Assembly: GCA_050732395.1 (NCBI GenBank)
Contig: JBOHQX010000404.1
Location: 76,517-140,516 of the forward strand
Direction of reading: 5' to 3'
Length of the DNA: 64,000 nt
From: JBIOXB01 sp050732395
Lineage (GTDB): Bacteria; Zhuqueibacterota; Zhuqueibacteria; Zhuqueibacterales; Zhuqueibacteraceae
Shown: piece by piece, positions 41,741 to 49,954 of the stretch
Layout: the number at the start of each line of letters is the position of its first letter
Numbering within the stretch: the first letter of the stretch is position 1
Position numbers and translations under genes: made by a program
The notes under the pieces: model-generated
What the model was told of the DNA's origin: nothing
Database searches by the model: none
Seen by the model: the letters and a program-made list of their open reading frames with translations, nothing else

Positions 41741-42976
41741 ATGAACCACCTACTCACCAACCTGCGAGAATTCATCGACGATTTGCGTGCGCAGAAGCTG
41801 CGCACATTTCTAACCATTTTCGGCATCATTTGGGGAACGGTGTCGATCGTGGTGCTGCTCGCTTTCGGCATGGGGTTTAAGAAACAGCTTTCGATCAACA
41901 TGCATGGCATCGGCGAAAGCATCGCGATCATGTTTCCTGGCAGGACGACCAAAGCGTTCGCAGGATTCGGTACGGGCCGTGAGATGCGCTTTATCGAAGA
42001 GGACGTCAAGCTACTCGCGACACAAGTACCGGAAATCGCGGCGATCAGCCCTGAGTTCAGCCGCCGCGGAGTGACCGTCCGCGTCGGTGAGAACATTCTA
42101 AATCCGCTGGTGACCGGCGTATACCCTATTTACAGCGAAATGCGCAATATCATCCCGGAAGCCGGCGGGCGCTTCGTCAACCCACAAGACCTGCAACATC
42201 GCCGCCGTGTGGCAGTTATCGGCGACAAGGTCAAAGAGTTCTTATTCGGAGAGCAATCCGGGCTCGGCAAAATCATTTACGTCGGCGAAACGCCCTTTCT
42301 CGTCATCGGCGTGATGCAAAAAAAGACGCAAAACTCGTCATATAATTCGCGCGACCGGGATCGTATTTTTATTCCGGCTTCCACGTTCTCCTCTGTATTT
42401 GGTACGATTAACTTGAGCAACATGATTTACGTGCCCAGCGATCCCATGCAGTCCGAGGCCGTGCGGGAAAAAGTGCGGGAAGCCTTGGGTAAACGTTACA
42501 AATTTGATCCGAAGGATAATGATGCGATTTGGATTTGGGACACGGCGGAATTCGACAAGTTTCTCTTTTACTTCTTTTTGGCCTTCAACATTTTCATGGG
42601 ATTGATCGGCACGATGACGTTGGCGGTGGGCGGCATCGGCGTGGCGAATATCATGTACATCGTGGTCCAGGAAAGAGTGAAAGAGATCGGCATTAAACGT
42701 TCAGTGGGCGCGAAGAAATCACACATCATGTTTCAATTCTTCATGGAGACGTTTTTTATCATCGCCTTGGGCTCGCTCGTCGGCTTTGCGATTGCGTACG
42801 GCCTTATCGCGCTTCTGCAATTCATGCCCATCAAGGAATTCGTAGGTACCCCGGAATTCTCGGCGGACGTGGTGGCCATCACCGTGGCTGTGTTAATGCT
42901 GATCGGGCTGGCCGCAGGCCTGATGCCGGCGCGGAAGGCGGCGGGGTTGAATGTGGTGGAGTGCCTGAAAACTTGA
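41741..42976 (+). CDS. MacB/FtsX-type ABC permease (first of two)
   Basis: 411 residues from ATG 41741. The N-terminal LREFIDDLRAQKLRTFLTIFGIIWGTVSIVVLLAFG is the MacB anchor. A periplasmic core follows (GRFVNPQDLQHRRRVAVIGDK), with three C-terminal helices; the coupling loop is VQERVKEIGIKRSVGAKKSH and the end PARKAAGLNVVECLKT. It is similar to the permease at 43704 (shared GxRFxNxxDxxxxRR, YNSRDRD-like loop, FDPKD ... WD). No ATPase is encoded in this cluster, so one from elsewhere, such as 13003, may serve it. Confidence 0.92.
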   Translation: MNHLLTNLREFIDDLRAQKLRTFLTIFGIIWGTVSIVVLLAFGMGFKKQLSINMHGIGESIAIMFPGRTTKAFAGFGTGREMRFIEEDVKLLATQVPEIAAISPEFSRRGVTVRVGENILNPLVTGVYPIYSEMRNIIPEAGGRFVNPQDLQHRRRVAVIGDKVKEFLFGEQSGLGKIIYVGETPFLVIGVMQKKTQNSSYNSRDRDRIFIPASTFSSVFGTINLSNMIYVPSDPMQSEAVREKVREALGKRYKFDPKDNDAIWIWDTAEFDKFLFYFFLAFNIFMGLIGTMTLAVGGIGVANIMYIVVQERVKEIGIKRSVGAKKSHIMFQFFMETFFIIALGSLVGFAIAYGLIALLQFMPIKEFVGTPEFSADVVAITVAVLMLIGLAAGLMPARKAAGLNVVECLKT

Positions 42977-43061
42977 ATGGATGCTGTAGCTATGTAGAAT
43001 GAAGAAGGGAGAAGGGGAGAAGGGGAGATGCATAGAAAAGTTAGTTGTTGAAATAATCAGC

Positions 43062-43203
43062 TTGACAATGTTAAGTTAGCCCTCAAAGCTCCCATTCCCT
43101 GTCATTCCGCAGGAATCTTCCCAAGAGGGCTGCACTAAAACCTAGGGAAGATGCTTACAGCATGACAGATTGGGATGGCGCGAATTTAACTTAACATTGT
43201 CAA
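43062..43203. mobile_element. MITE-like palindromic element with 17-base terminal inverted repeats (copy P3)
   Basis: Terminal arms TTGACAATGTTAAGTTA (43062-43078) and its exact complement (43187-43203) bound 142 bases. Inside is a second palindrome from GTCATTC (43101) to GCATGAC (43166) with AGGAATCTTCCC and GGGAAGATGC pairing. No open frame lies inside. It stands 21 bases upstream of the S23 gene, between two permease genes that would otherwise be adjacent. The internal part belongs to the same GTCATTC-AGGAATCTT type as copies near 23.0, 41.7 and 48.0 kb. Confidence 0.7.
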
Positions 43204-43224
43204 ATTAGCTCAAGGGGCGGAATT

Positions 43225-43629
43225 TTGGCTGGGAAAATTCGATTTCACTTTGAGCTGCAAGCTTACGACGAAAGCTTTGCGGCGGCAATGGAAATTTTTG
43301 AGTTGTCCAAGGGCTTTCCACATGCGGAAAAATACTCTTTGACAGATCAGATTCGACGTTCTTCGCGATCTGTTTGTGCGAATCTTGCAGAAGCATGGAG
43401 AAAACGAAGATATGAGGCAGCTTTCCAGCACAAGCTTAATGATGCCGAAGCAGAAGCAGGTGAAACGCAGTGTTGGTTGCAATTTGCGGTGCAATGCAAA
43501 TATCTTCCTCGTGAGAAAGCGGCTCGTTTACACAAGAAATATAATGCAATTCTTGGACGATTGGTACGCATGATCAATGATCCCTCGCCATGGTTATTGA
43601 CCAAAGGCGGAAAAAGCGAGAGAAGGTGA
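43225..43629 (+). CDS. Four-helix bundle protein (S23 / 23S rRNA intervening-sequence family, bAvd-like)
   Basis: 134 residues from TTG 43225 with AAGGGG upstream. Helix 1 is ELQAYDESFAAAMEIFELSKGFP. Then EKYSLTDQIRRSSRSVCANLAEAWRKRR carries the family's most conserved motif (LTDQIRRSSRSV-AN-AE-W). The third and fourth helices (FQHKLNDAEAEAGETQCWLQFA and AARLHKKYNAILGRLVRMI) complete the bundle. Such genes often sit in rRNA introns or alone near repeats, and structurally resemble Avd of diversity-generating retroelements. Its function is unknown. It splits the two permease genes and follows a MITE-like element, which suggests insertion. Confidence 0.88.
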   Translation: MAGKIRFHFELQAYDESFAAAMEIFELSKGFPHAEKYSLTDQIRRSSRSVCANLAEAWRKRRYEAAFQHKLNDAEAEAGETQCWLQFAVQCKYLPREKAARLHKKYNAILGRLVRMINDPSPWLLTKGGKSERR

Positions 43630-43703
43630 GCGCAGATTCCCTTTGACCTTTTCCCCCTTTCTCTCTTTCTGTTTTGCTCGTATGGATAAAAACTGAGCCT
43701 TGA

Positions 43704-44945
43704 ATGTGGCGCGAATTACTCACAGAATTCTTGCATGATTTACGGGCGCACCGCACGCGCGCAATTCTGACGATTGTGGCCATAGCCTGGGGAACGGTGG
43801 CGGTGGTGTTGCTGCTTTCGTTTGGCTCGGGCCTGAGCAAGCAAATGCAAAACGGTTTGCTCAACGCCGGTAACCGCATTATGATCTTATACGGGGGTGA
43901 AACCGGACTGGTATTCGAGGGTCTGCCCAAGGGTCGTCGTATTCGTATGACCGAAGAGGACGTCGAATTGCTGCGCCGCGCGATTCCTCTGATCGACTTG
44001 ATCAGCCCGCAATATCGCGAAACCGTGACCCTGACCTACAAAAAATTCTCCACACGCGAAGAATGCGAAGGCGTCAATCCTGGTTTTGAAGAGATGCGGC
44101 GCATGTATCCGCTGCAAGGCGGACGATTCTTGAACGAAGCGGACGTGGCGCAGCAACGCCGCGCGCTGTTTGTCGGTGCGAAGCTGGCCGAGGATATGTT
44201 CGGGGAGGAAGATCCGGTCGGCAAAACCGTGGAGGTCGACGGTACGCCCTACACCCTCGTCGGCGTCATGCAAAAGAAGATGCAAACCAGCATGAACAAC
44301 GGCCCGGATACGCGACGCGCCATTATTCCCTACAGCACGTTTCGCACCAAATACGGTTACCGCTATGTCAACTCCATTGTGATCCGCCCGAAAGATCCAA
44401 GCAAGCAAGAGCTCTTGAAAAGCGAAGTGTATCGCGTGCTCGGCCGCAAGTATGATTTCGACCCAAAAGACGAGCGTGCTTTAGGCATTTGGGATTTTGT
44501 CGAAGAAGAGAAAATTGGCGAAAAAATTTCGATTGGTATTTCGATGTTCTTGGGCAGCGTGGGCTTTTTGACCTTGTTGATCGCGGGCGTGGGCGTGGCC
44601 AACGTCATGTACATCGTGGTGAAAGAGCGTACGCGTGAAATCGGCATCAAACGCGCCGTCGGCGCGCGCCGGCGCCATATTCTGGCGCAATTTATTTTTG
44701 AAGCGTTGTTGATCGCCTTCGTCGGCGGAGGCCTTGGGTTGGGCTTTTCCTGGAGTATTATATCCGTGGTGCGCCTGCTGCCGGCGGAAGACGGCCCCAT
44801 GCAGTTCCTCGGAAGGCCGATTTTGTCGCCGGCCATTATGTTTATGACCTTCGGCATTCTTGCCACGATCGGTCTATTGGCGGGATTGTTTCCCGCGCGC
44901 AAAGCAGCAGCGATAGATCCGGTGGAGGCGTTGCGGTATGAGTAA
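43704..44945 (+). CDS. MacB/FtsX-type ABC permease (second of two)
   Basis: 413 residues. WRELLTEFLHDLRAHRTRAILTIVAIAWGTVAVVLLLSFGSG is the anchor region. A periplasmic core follows (GRFLNEADVAQQRRALFVGAKLAEDMFG), then three C-terminal helices; the coupling loop is VKERTREIGIKRAVGARRRH and the end LFPARKAAAIDPVEALRYE. It is a paralogue of the 41741 permease, so the cluster may encode a heteromeric permease pair. ATPase and outer-membrane channel are not encoded here. The S23 gene and MITE-like element separate it from its paralogue. Confidence 0.92.
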   Translation: MWRELLTEFLHDLRAHRTRAILTIVAIAWGTVAVVLLLSFGSGLSKQMQNGLLNAGNRIMILYGGETGLVFEGLPKGRRIRMTEEDVELLRRAIPLIDLISPQYRETVTLTYKKFSTREECEGVNPGFEEMRRMYPLQGGRFLNEADVAQQRRALFVGAKLAEDMFGEEDPVGKTVEVDGTPYTLVGVMQKKMQTSMNNGPDTRRAIIPYSTFRTKYGYRYVNSIVIRPKDPSKQELLKSEVYRVLGRKYDFDPKDERALGIWDFVEEEKIGEKISIGISMFLGSVGFLTLLIAGVGVANVMYIVVKERTREIGIKRAVGARRRHILAQFIFEALLIAFVGGGLGLGFSWSIISVVRLLPAEDGPMQFLGRPILSPAIMFMTFGILATIGLLAGLFPARKAAAIDPVEALRYE

Positions 44946-45011
44946 TAGAACGCAAAAAGTAAAACGTGAAACGTAATACGTAAAAGGCGTTGTGATACTC
45001 AGGAGGAAAAC

Positions 45012-46019
45012 TTGCGTGGCGCCTTTTTTAGCACCAAGCCTTATGATCGCCAATTTTTCCCAGCGGCCAATCAAACACATCATCATCAGCTCACCTTCTT
45101 CGAGCCCCGTTTGACCGAAGAAACCTGTGCGCTGGCGGCAAATTTCCCTTCTCTTTGTGCATTCGTCAACGATCAGCTCCACGCCGAAGTTTTAACCCAA
45201 CTTACAAAACAAGGCACGCGTTTGCTTGCGTTGCGCAGCGCGGGTTTCAATCACGTTGATTTGGAGGCAGCGCACGATTTGGGAATGACGGTCGTGCGCG
45301 TCCCGGCCTATTCACCCTACGCCGTTGCCGAACATACGGTGGGATTGATACTCGCACTCAATCGTAAGATTCATCGTGCCTATGCGCGCGTGCGCGAAGG
45401 CAATTTTGCATTGGAAGGACTGTTGGGTTTCGATTTGCACGGCCGTACCGTCGGCATTGTTGGCTCCGGAAAAATCGGGGCAGTGGTGGCAAAAATCATG
45501 TCGGGATTCGGCTGCCATTTGCTGGCGCACGATCCGTTTCCCAATCCAGAATGCACGGCACTGGGTGCACGATACTTGGGATTACCCGAGTTACTGGAAA
45601 GGTCCGACATGGTGACGCTGCATTGTCCGCTCATGCCGGAAACGCATCATTTGATCAATGCGCAATCGCTCCAGCATTTCAAGCCGGGCGCGATGTTGGT
45701 CAACACCAGCCGCGGGGCATTGATTGATACGAGCGCTATCATTCAGGCCTTGAAATTCGGCAGAATCAGTGCACTGGGATTGGATGTTTATGAAGAAGAA
45801 GCCGGCATATTCTTCGAAGACTTGTCAAATCGCCTGATTCAGGATGATGTCTTGGCGCGTTTGCCCACGTTTCCGAACGTGATTATCACCGGCCATCAAG
45901 CGTTTTTCACCGACGAGGCGCTCACGAACATCGCGGAAACCACGCTGGCGAACATTACGGAATTTGAACAGACCGGGAAATGCAGGAATGCCGTGGCTGC
46001 AACGAAAGGAAAGAGCTAG
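45012..46019 (+). CDS. D-2-hydroxyacid dehydrogenase (D-lactate dehydrogenase-like)
   Basis: 335 residues from TTG 45012, placed by AGGAGG ending 5 bases upstream. It is an NAD-dependent 2-hydroxyacid dehydrogenase: LALRSAGFNHVDL has the substrate Arg, RVPAYSPYAVAEHTVGLILAL follows, GRTVGIVGSGKIGAVVAKI is the NAD loop, HCPLMPETHHLIN, LVNTSRGALIDTSAI and GLDVYEEEAG (catalytic Glu), and the catalytic His is in ITGHQAFFTDEAL. This pattern fits the LdhA branch best. It reduces pyruvate-type keto acids. Its stop codon is followed by a long hairpin. Confidence 0.92.
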   Translation: MRGAFFSTKPYDRQFFPAANQTHHHQLTFFEPRLTEETCALAANFPSLCAFVNDQLHAEVLTQLTKQGTRLLALRSAGFNHVDLEAAHDLGMTVVRVPAYSPYAVAEHTVGLILALNRKIHRAYARVREGNFALEGLLGFDLHGRTVGIVGSGKIGAVVAKIMSGFGCHLLAHDPFPNPECTALGARYLGLPELLERSDMVTLHCPLMPETHHLINAQSLQHFKPGAMLVNTSRGALIDTSAIIQALKFGRISALGLDVYEEEAGIFFEDLSNRLIQDDVLARLPTFPNVIITGHQAFFTDEALTNIAETTLANITEFEQTGKCRNAVAATKGKS

Positions 46020-46070
46020 TTGAGCAGAGCCGACGCAATACAGAGTTCATGAGCAAGCAGTCTCTTTCTT

Positions 46071-46127
46071 ACACGTCACACTTTACACGTTACACGTTAG
46101 TCGTGTAACGTGTAAAGTGTAACGTGT
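46071..46127. terminator. Near-perfect 26-bp hairpin between convergent genes
   Basis: Arms 46071-46096 and 46102-46127 pair at 25 of 26 positions around a 5-base loop (TTAGT). They are made of the reiterated words ACACGTTACAC and ACTTTACACG. It lies exactly between the 2-hydroxyacid dehydrogenase (plus) and DinB-like gene (minus), whose stop codon it touches, so a two-way terminator is plausible. It also belongs with the word-repeat hairpins at 37.2 and 40.5 kb. Confidence 0.75.
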
Positions 46128-46666
46128 CATGACACCGCCTGCTTAATCCTGCGAATCTGATTTAAATGCAGAATATCATGGCCGGCCAACATCTGGACGA
46201 CTTTGCGAATGCTTTCCCGCCCGCGCTCGCTGTGCATGCCGGCGCGCTCCCATTGTTTGTCATCCAGAGCACGGATCAGTTTCAAATTACTGTTGCGAAG
46301 CACACGCAATTGGTCGAGTGCGTCAGCCGGATCGACGTCATTATATTTCAGCCGAGTCGCCCAAGCGTCCTGATCGATGCCTTGAAGTTCAGGCGAATCA
46401 TGCGCGAGGATCATACGCATCCGAAATCCATAAACCAAATCCGAATCTGCAAGATGCTGGAGCACCTGCAGAATTGACCATTTGCCTGGCTTCTCCGGCC
46501 GTCGCAAAATCTCATCACGCCCTCCGGCCACCTCTTGCTGCATCGCCGCGACTTGTGCAGCCAGCACCTGCACCGGGTCGCGATCGCCGAGCAACTCCAG
46601 CAAGCCTTTGATGTAGGCCTCCACTGCTGCTTTGGACGAGCCGGCAGGTATGGAAAAGACGGACAT
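46127..46666 (-). CDS. DinB-like superfamily protein
   Basis: 179 residues, start ATG 46666 with GGGAGG upstream. It looks like a four-helix bundle: EAYIKGLLELLGDRDPVQVL, KWSILQVLQHLADSDLVYGFRMRMIL, ADALDQLRVLRNSNLKLIRALDD and ESIRKVVQMLAGHDILHLNQIRRI. Metal-ligand His are HLADSD and HDILHLNQI, as in DinB_2/YfiT-type proteins that bind nickel or zinc and often act as thiol-dependent transferases. The substrate is unknown. It ends where the hairpin at 46071-46127 begins. Confidence 0.82.
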   Translation of the reverse strand: MSVFSIPAGSSKAAVEAYIKGLLELLGDRDPVQVLAAQVAAMQQEVAGGRDEILRRPEKPGKWSILQVLQHLADSDLVYGFRMRMILAHDSPELQGIDQDAWATRLKYNDVDPADALDQLRVLRNSNLKLIRALDDKQWERAGMHSERGRESIRKVVQMLAGHDILHLNQIRRIKQAVS

Positions 46667-46797
46667 GGGGTAACCTCCCTGGTGGATGTAAAAAACTTAT
46701 AGGCCCTCAAAAGGTGTTTACAACATTGCAGCGTTTTCGGATAGGTTCTAAGGCTTTTTGTGCTGCTGAAGCGCAAGCACGCGACGCCACGGCGGAA

Positions 46798-47664
46798 TCA
46801 AATGCTCGCGTGCACCCTCGCCGCTTCCCAACCCAAAATCGCTTTCTTGCGCGCCGGACCGCCGCTATAATTGCCGATCTCCCCAGCTTTACGCACGACG
46901 CGGTGGCATGGTATGATGAATGAAATCGGATTGTTTGCCACGGCATTACCCACCGCGCGCGAAGCCTTGGGCACGTTCAAATAGTGAGCGAGGTCCTCAT
47001 ACGAAACGATCTGCCCCATGGGAATTTTCAACAGCGCTTCCCAGACTTTGATTTGAAAATTCGTGCCCTTGACGAAAAGATGCAAAGAGGCGGAAGCGTT
47101 TTCCCGTTCCTCGAAAAAAACTCTGCAGACGTAGGGCTGGGTCGATTCCTGCGCGTGTTGTAATCTGGCGCGTTGCCATTTTTTTCTGAGCAAAGCCAAT
47201 GCTTCGCCGCGCTCGCCGTTCTTCACAAAATACAGACCGCAAATGCCCCGCGGCGTGATGGCCAGCAGACATTCCCCAAACGGACTGGGATGAAAACCGT
47301 ATTGAATGGCCAGGCCTGCACCCTCGTTTTTGAACTCGCCCGGCGTCACGGCCTCACAGGTCACGAATAGCTCATGCAGTCTTCCCGGGCTCGACAGGCC
47401 CGTTTCGTAAGTCACATCCAGTAAATTACTGGACTTTTCCAACAATTTTTTTGCATATTCCTTCGTCAGGAATTGCAGAAAGCGCTTGGGACTGATGCCA
47501 ACCCACCGGCTGAACAGGCGTTGAAAATGGTGCTCGCTGAGATGGATGCTCGCGGCAATTTCTCCCAGGGCGGGCTGCCGGCGAAAGTTTTTTTCGATGA
47601 ATAGAATGGCGCGTTCGACGCGCTGGTAATCGTCAGAAACTTCCATGTAATCTTGGGTCGTCAT
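46798..47664 (-). CDS. AraC-type regulator fused to O6-methylguanine-DNA methyltransferase
   Basis: 288 residues, ATG 47664 with AAAGGTG upstream. Residues 10-112 are an AraC helix-turn-helix domain (VERAILFIEKNFRRQPALGEIAASIHL, HHFQRLFSRWVGISPKRFLQFLTKE). Residues 120-200 are the ribonuclease-like linker of Ogt, and 205-285 the methyltransferase: FQIKVWEALLKIPMGQIVSYEDLA and SFIIPCHRVVRKAGEIGNYSGG with acceptor Cys253. The Ada N-terminal zinc domain that senses methylphosphotriesters is absent. It repairs O6-alkylguanine and may regulate genes, but how it would sense damage is not evident. Confidence 0.92.
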   Translation of the reverse strand: MTTQDYMEVSDDYQRVERAILFIEKNFRRQPALGEIAASIHLSEHHFQRLFSRWVGISPKRFLQFLTKEYAKKLLEKSSNLLDVTYETGLSSPGRLHELFVTCEAVTPGEFKNEGAGLAIQYGFHPSPFGECLLAITPRGICGLYFVKNGERGEALALLRKKWQRARLQHAQESTQPYVCRVFFEERENASASLHLFVKGTNFQIKVWEALLKIPMGQIVSYEDLAHYLNVPKASRAVGNAVANNPISFIIPCHRVVRKAGEIGNYSGGPARKKAILGWEAARVHASI

Positions 47665-48112
47665 GATTGCACCTTTGTTTGAGTTGCGACAATATAACGA
47701 GCCACGACTACATTCGCCACCCGCTTCTTGCTGTCTTGAATCGCTCCGTTCTATGAGCTTAAAGGACCTAGCATAGAAGCAGGCAAATCATGGAAGACAA
47801 AATTATTTTTCAGATCATTTTGTCGTATATTATCACATCTTACTGATTCCGGCAATTGCAGGGCCCTTTCGAAGACGTTCTGCGTGCACCTGCGAAATCT
47901 GCGTCCCAAGTGCATTTTGCGGCAGGCTGATTCGCCGGAATGACCAGCCTAGCTTCCAAGTAACATGTCATGCAGGAGGCATCTTTTTCAGCACAAGCAC
48001 GGTGCTCAATATCAAAAAGATCCTCCCAGGATGACATTATAATGTTACTTGCCGTACTAACTCTGTCAACCCGAGTCGGAAGCTGAATAGTTACCACAAA
48101 TCGAGATCGAAA
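47665..48112. other. 448-base divergent gap between AraC-Ogt and DNA polymerase IV genes
   Basis: No gene supported. It must hold the promoters of both flanking genes; no LexA-type box was evident. The palindromic element P4 (47957-48051) lies in it, and a run of AT-rich sequence (47770-47840) precedes it. Confidence 0.5.
47957..48051. repeat. GTCATTC-family palindromic repeat, copy P4
   Basis: Outer arms CAAGTAACAT (47957-47966) and ATGTTACTTG (48042-48051) are perfect complements. Inside them ATGTCATGCAGGAGGCATCT pairs with AGATCCTCCCAGGATGACAT (48018-48037 region), and the centre (AGCAC ... GTGCT) pairs again. The architecture, outer arms plus inner TCAT-AGGA-ATCTT palindrome, matches copy P3 (43062-43203). 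Confidence 0.7.
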
Positions 48113-49375
48113 TTGGCAACGGGCAAAACTCACACCCGCTGGGTGCTGCATCTGGACATGGATGCTTTTTACGCCGCGGTGGAAGAGCTCGATCATCCCG
48201 CGTATCGAGGAAAGCCTTTGGTCGTTGGCGCTGATCCCAAAGGCGGGAGAGGGCGGGGCGTGGTCTCGACGGCGAATTATGCCGCGCGCAAGTTCGGCAT
48301 TCATTCTGCACAACCGATTTCACAAGCGTATCGCCTGTGCCCCCAGGCAATCTTCGTTCCCGGCCGGCCGCAGCGTTACGGCGAAGTTTCCAAGCACGTG
48401 ATGAAGATTTTGGCTGATTTTTCGCCGGTGCGGCAGCAAATCAGCATTGACGAAGCTTTCCTCGACGTTACCCAAACCGCGAACGGCTTTGGCGGGCCGC
48501 GGTCTTTGGCGGAAAAACTCAAAGCGCGCATTCGCACCGAGACCGGATTGACCGCCTCGGTTGGCCTTGCCGCCAATATGTTCGTCGCGAAAGTCGCCTC
48601 CGATTTGCAAAAACCGGATGGTTTGACCATTTGCCAGCCAGGACAGGAAAAAGGATTCTTAGCGGCGTTGCCGATCAAAAAGCTGTGGGGTGTTGGCCCG
48701 AAAACCGAAGCCAGTCTGCGCACTTGCGGCTTCGTGACCATCGGCGATCTCGCAAAATGTCCGCAAGAAATTTTGATCAAAAAAATGGGTAAATGGGGAG
48801 CGCATTTGTGGCAACTGACGAACGGTCTCGATGAGCGCGCGGTGCAAGACTGGGGCCCGCGCAAATCCATCAGCCAGGAGCACACGTGGGACGAAGACGT
48901 CGGCGATCCGCAAATCGTCGAACGGCGCTTGTGGAAAATTGCGGACGACCTCAGCGGTTACATGCGTGCGGAGAAAATCAAGGGCCGCGTGCTCACGCTC
49001 AAGATTCGCCTCGAAGGATTCTTGACTTACACGCGCCGCCAGACGTTGGGTGCGCGCACGAATGACGCGGAGCACATGCGCGAGACGGCCATCATGCTCT
49101 TTCGAAATTTTGACCGCGCGGGCAAGCGCGTACGACTGATCGGCATCAATATGTCGGATTTTGGTGCCCAAACAGGGGAGCAGTTACAGCTTTTTGCCGC
49201 CACTGCACAACAAAATCGCAAAGACAAAGTCGCACAACTGCTTGATCAGGTCCGTGAAAAATTCGGAGACGAGGCGGCGCAACGCGCGAGCCTGGCGGGA
49301 GAAAAGTCGCATCATTACCTGGGCGCGGAAGAAGTCATCAAACCTGGAAAATCATCGGATGCCGGCCCGGATTAG
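48113..49375 (+). CDS. dinB: DNA polymerase IV (Y-family)
   Basis: 420 residues from TTG 48113. Catalytic acids are Asp15 (VLHLDMDAFYAAVE) and Asp113-Glu114 (SIDEAFLDVT). The GKPLVVG strand, the YAARKFGI fingers, KLWGVGPKTEASLRTCG helix-hairpin-helix and a little-finger domain (SISQEHTWDED-like KSISQEHTWDEDV) are in order. Near the C-terminus GEQLQLFAAT fits the QLxLF motif that binds the sliding clamp. The polymerase copies past damaged bases with low fidelity. It lies beside an alkylation-repair gene but is divergent from it. Confidence 0.95.
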   Translation: MATGKTHTRWVLHLDMDAFYAAVEELDHPAYRGKPLVVGADPKGGRGRGVVSTANYAARKFGIHSAQPISQAYRLCPQAIFVPGRPQRYGEVSKHVMKILADFSPVRQQISIDEAFLDVTQTANGFGGPRSLAEKLKARIRTETGLTASVGLAANMFVAKVASDLQKPDGLTICQPGQEKGFLAALPIKKLWGVGPKTEASLRTCGFVTIGDLAKCPQEILIKKMGKWGAHLWQLTNGLDERAVQDWGPRKSISQEHTWDEDVGDPQIVERRLWKIADDLSGYMRAEKIKGRVLTLKIRLEGFLTYTRRQTLGARTNDAEHMRETAIMLFRNFDRAGKRVRLIGINMSDFGAQTGEQLQLFAATAQQNRKDKVAQLLDQVREKFGDEAAQRASLAGEKSHHYLGAEEVIKPGKSSDAGPD

Positions 49376-49491
49376 AGAGAATTGGCTTGCAAGCTCACGG
49401 CAACTTTGCTAATTTGAGCACGATGGGCCCGCAGCTTGCTTCCAGGTTTTGGGGATTGGCCCGACCATTATGTTAAAACGGGAGGATTGAG

Positions 49492-49938
49492 ATGGCGTAC
49501 TGGCTGGCGTGGCTGGTCGCGGGCGTCTTGCTCGTTGTCGCGGAGATTTTTACGCCCGGCTTCGTACTGGCCTGTTTCTCGTTCGGATGTTTTGCGGCCG
49601 CGATCATTGCCGCATTGGATTTCAGTATCACCGTGCAGCTCATCGTGTTCTCGGCCACGACGTTTGTTGTGTTTTTGTCGATTCGTCCCCTGGTCTTCAA
49701 ATTCAGAACCCGTCGCGATCAAGAAGTGCGCACGAACCTGGAGCGCCTGGTGGGCTTGCCTGCGATCGCCCTGGAAGAAATCAACGATTGGCAGGGCGAA
49801 GCCAAGCTGGAAGGAGAAGTGTGGACCAGTCGCAGCGAGAACGGCCAGGTATTTCCGGCGGGATCGAAAGTTCGCGTTTTACGCGTCGAAGGCAATAAAC
49901 TGATCGTCGGGCCGAACGGTTCGCCCTGGCGTGATTGA
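49492..49938 (+). CDS. NfeD-family membrane protein
   Basis: 148 residues, ATG 49492 with GGGAGG upstream. Two to three membrane helices (AWLVAGVLLVVAEIFTPGFVLACFSFGCFAAAIIA and VQLIVFSATTFVVFLSIRPLVF) are followed by a soluble OB-fold (about 80-148: LVGLPAIALEEINDWQGEAKLEGEVWTSRS ... GSKVRVLRVEGNKLIVGP). This is the short NfeD type without the ClpP-like domain. NfeD is a partner of SPFH proteins; the next gene encodes one, 16 bases downstream. Confidence 0.92.
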   Translation: MAYWLAWLVAGVLLVVAEIFTPGFVLACFSFGCFAAAIIAALDFSITVQLIVFSATTFVVFLSIRPLVFKFRTRRDQEVRTNLERLVGLPAIALEEINDWQGEAKLEGEVWTSRSENGQVFPAGSKVRVLRVEGNKLIVGPNGSPWRD

Positions 49939-49954
49939 GCATTGAGGAGGAAGA

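Noticed and set aside
43225..43629. 23S rRNA intervening sequence inside an rRNA gene
   Set aside because: The S23-family gene is flanked by transporter genes. No rRNA sequence is recognisable around it.
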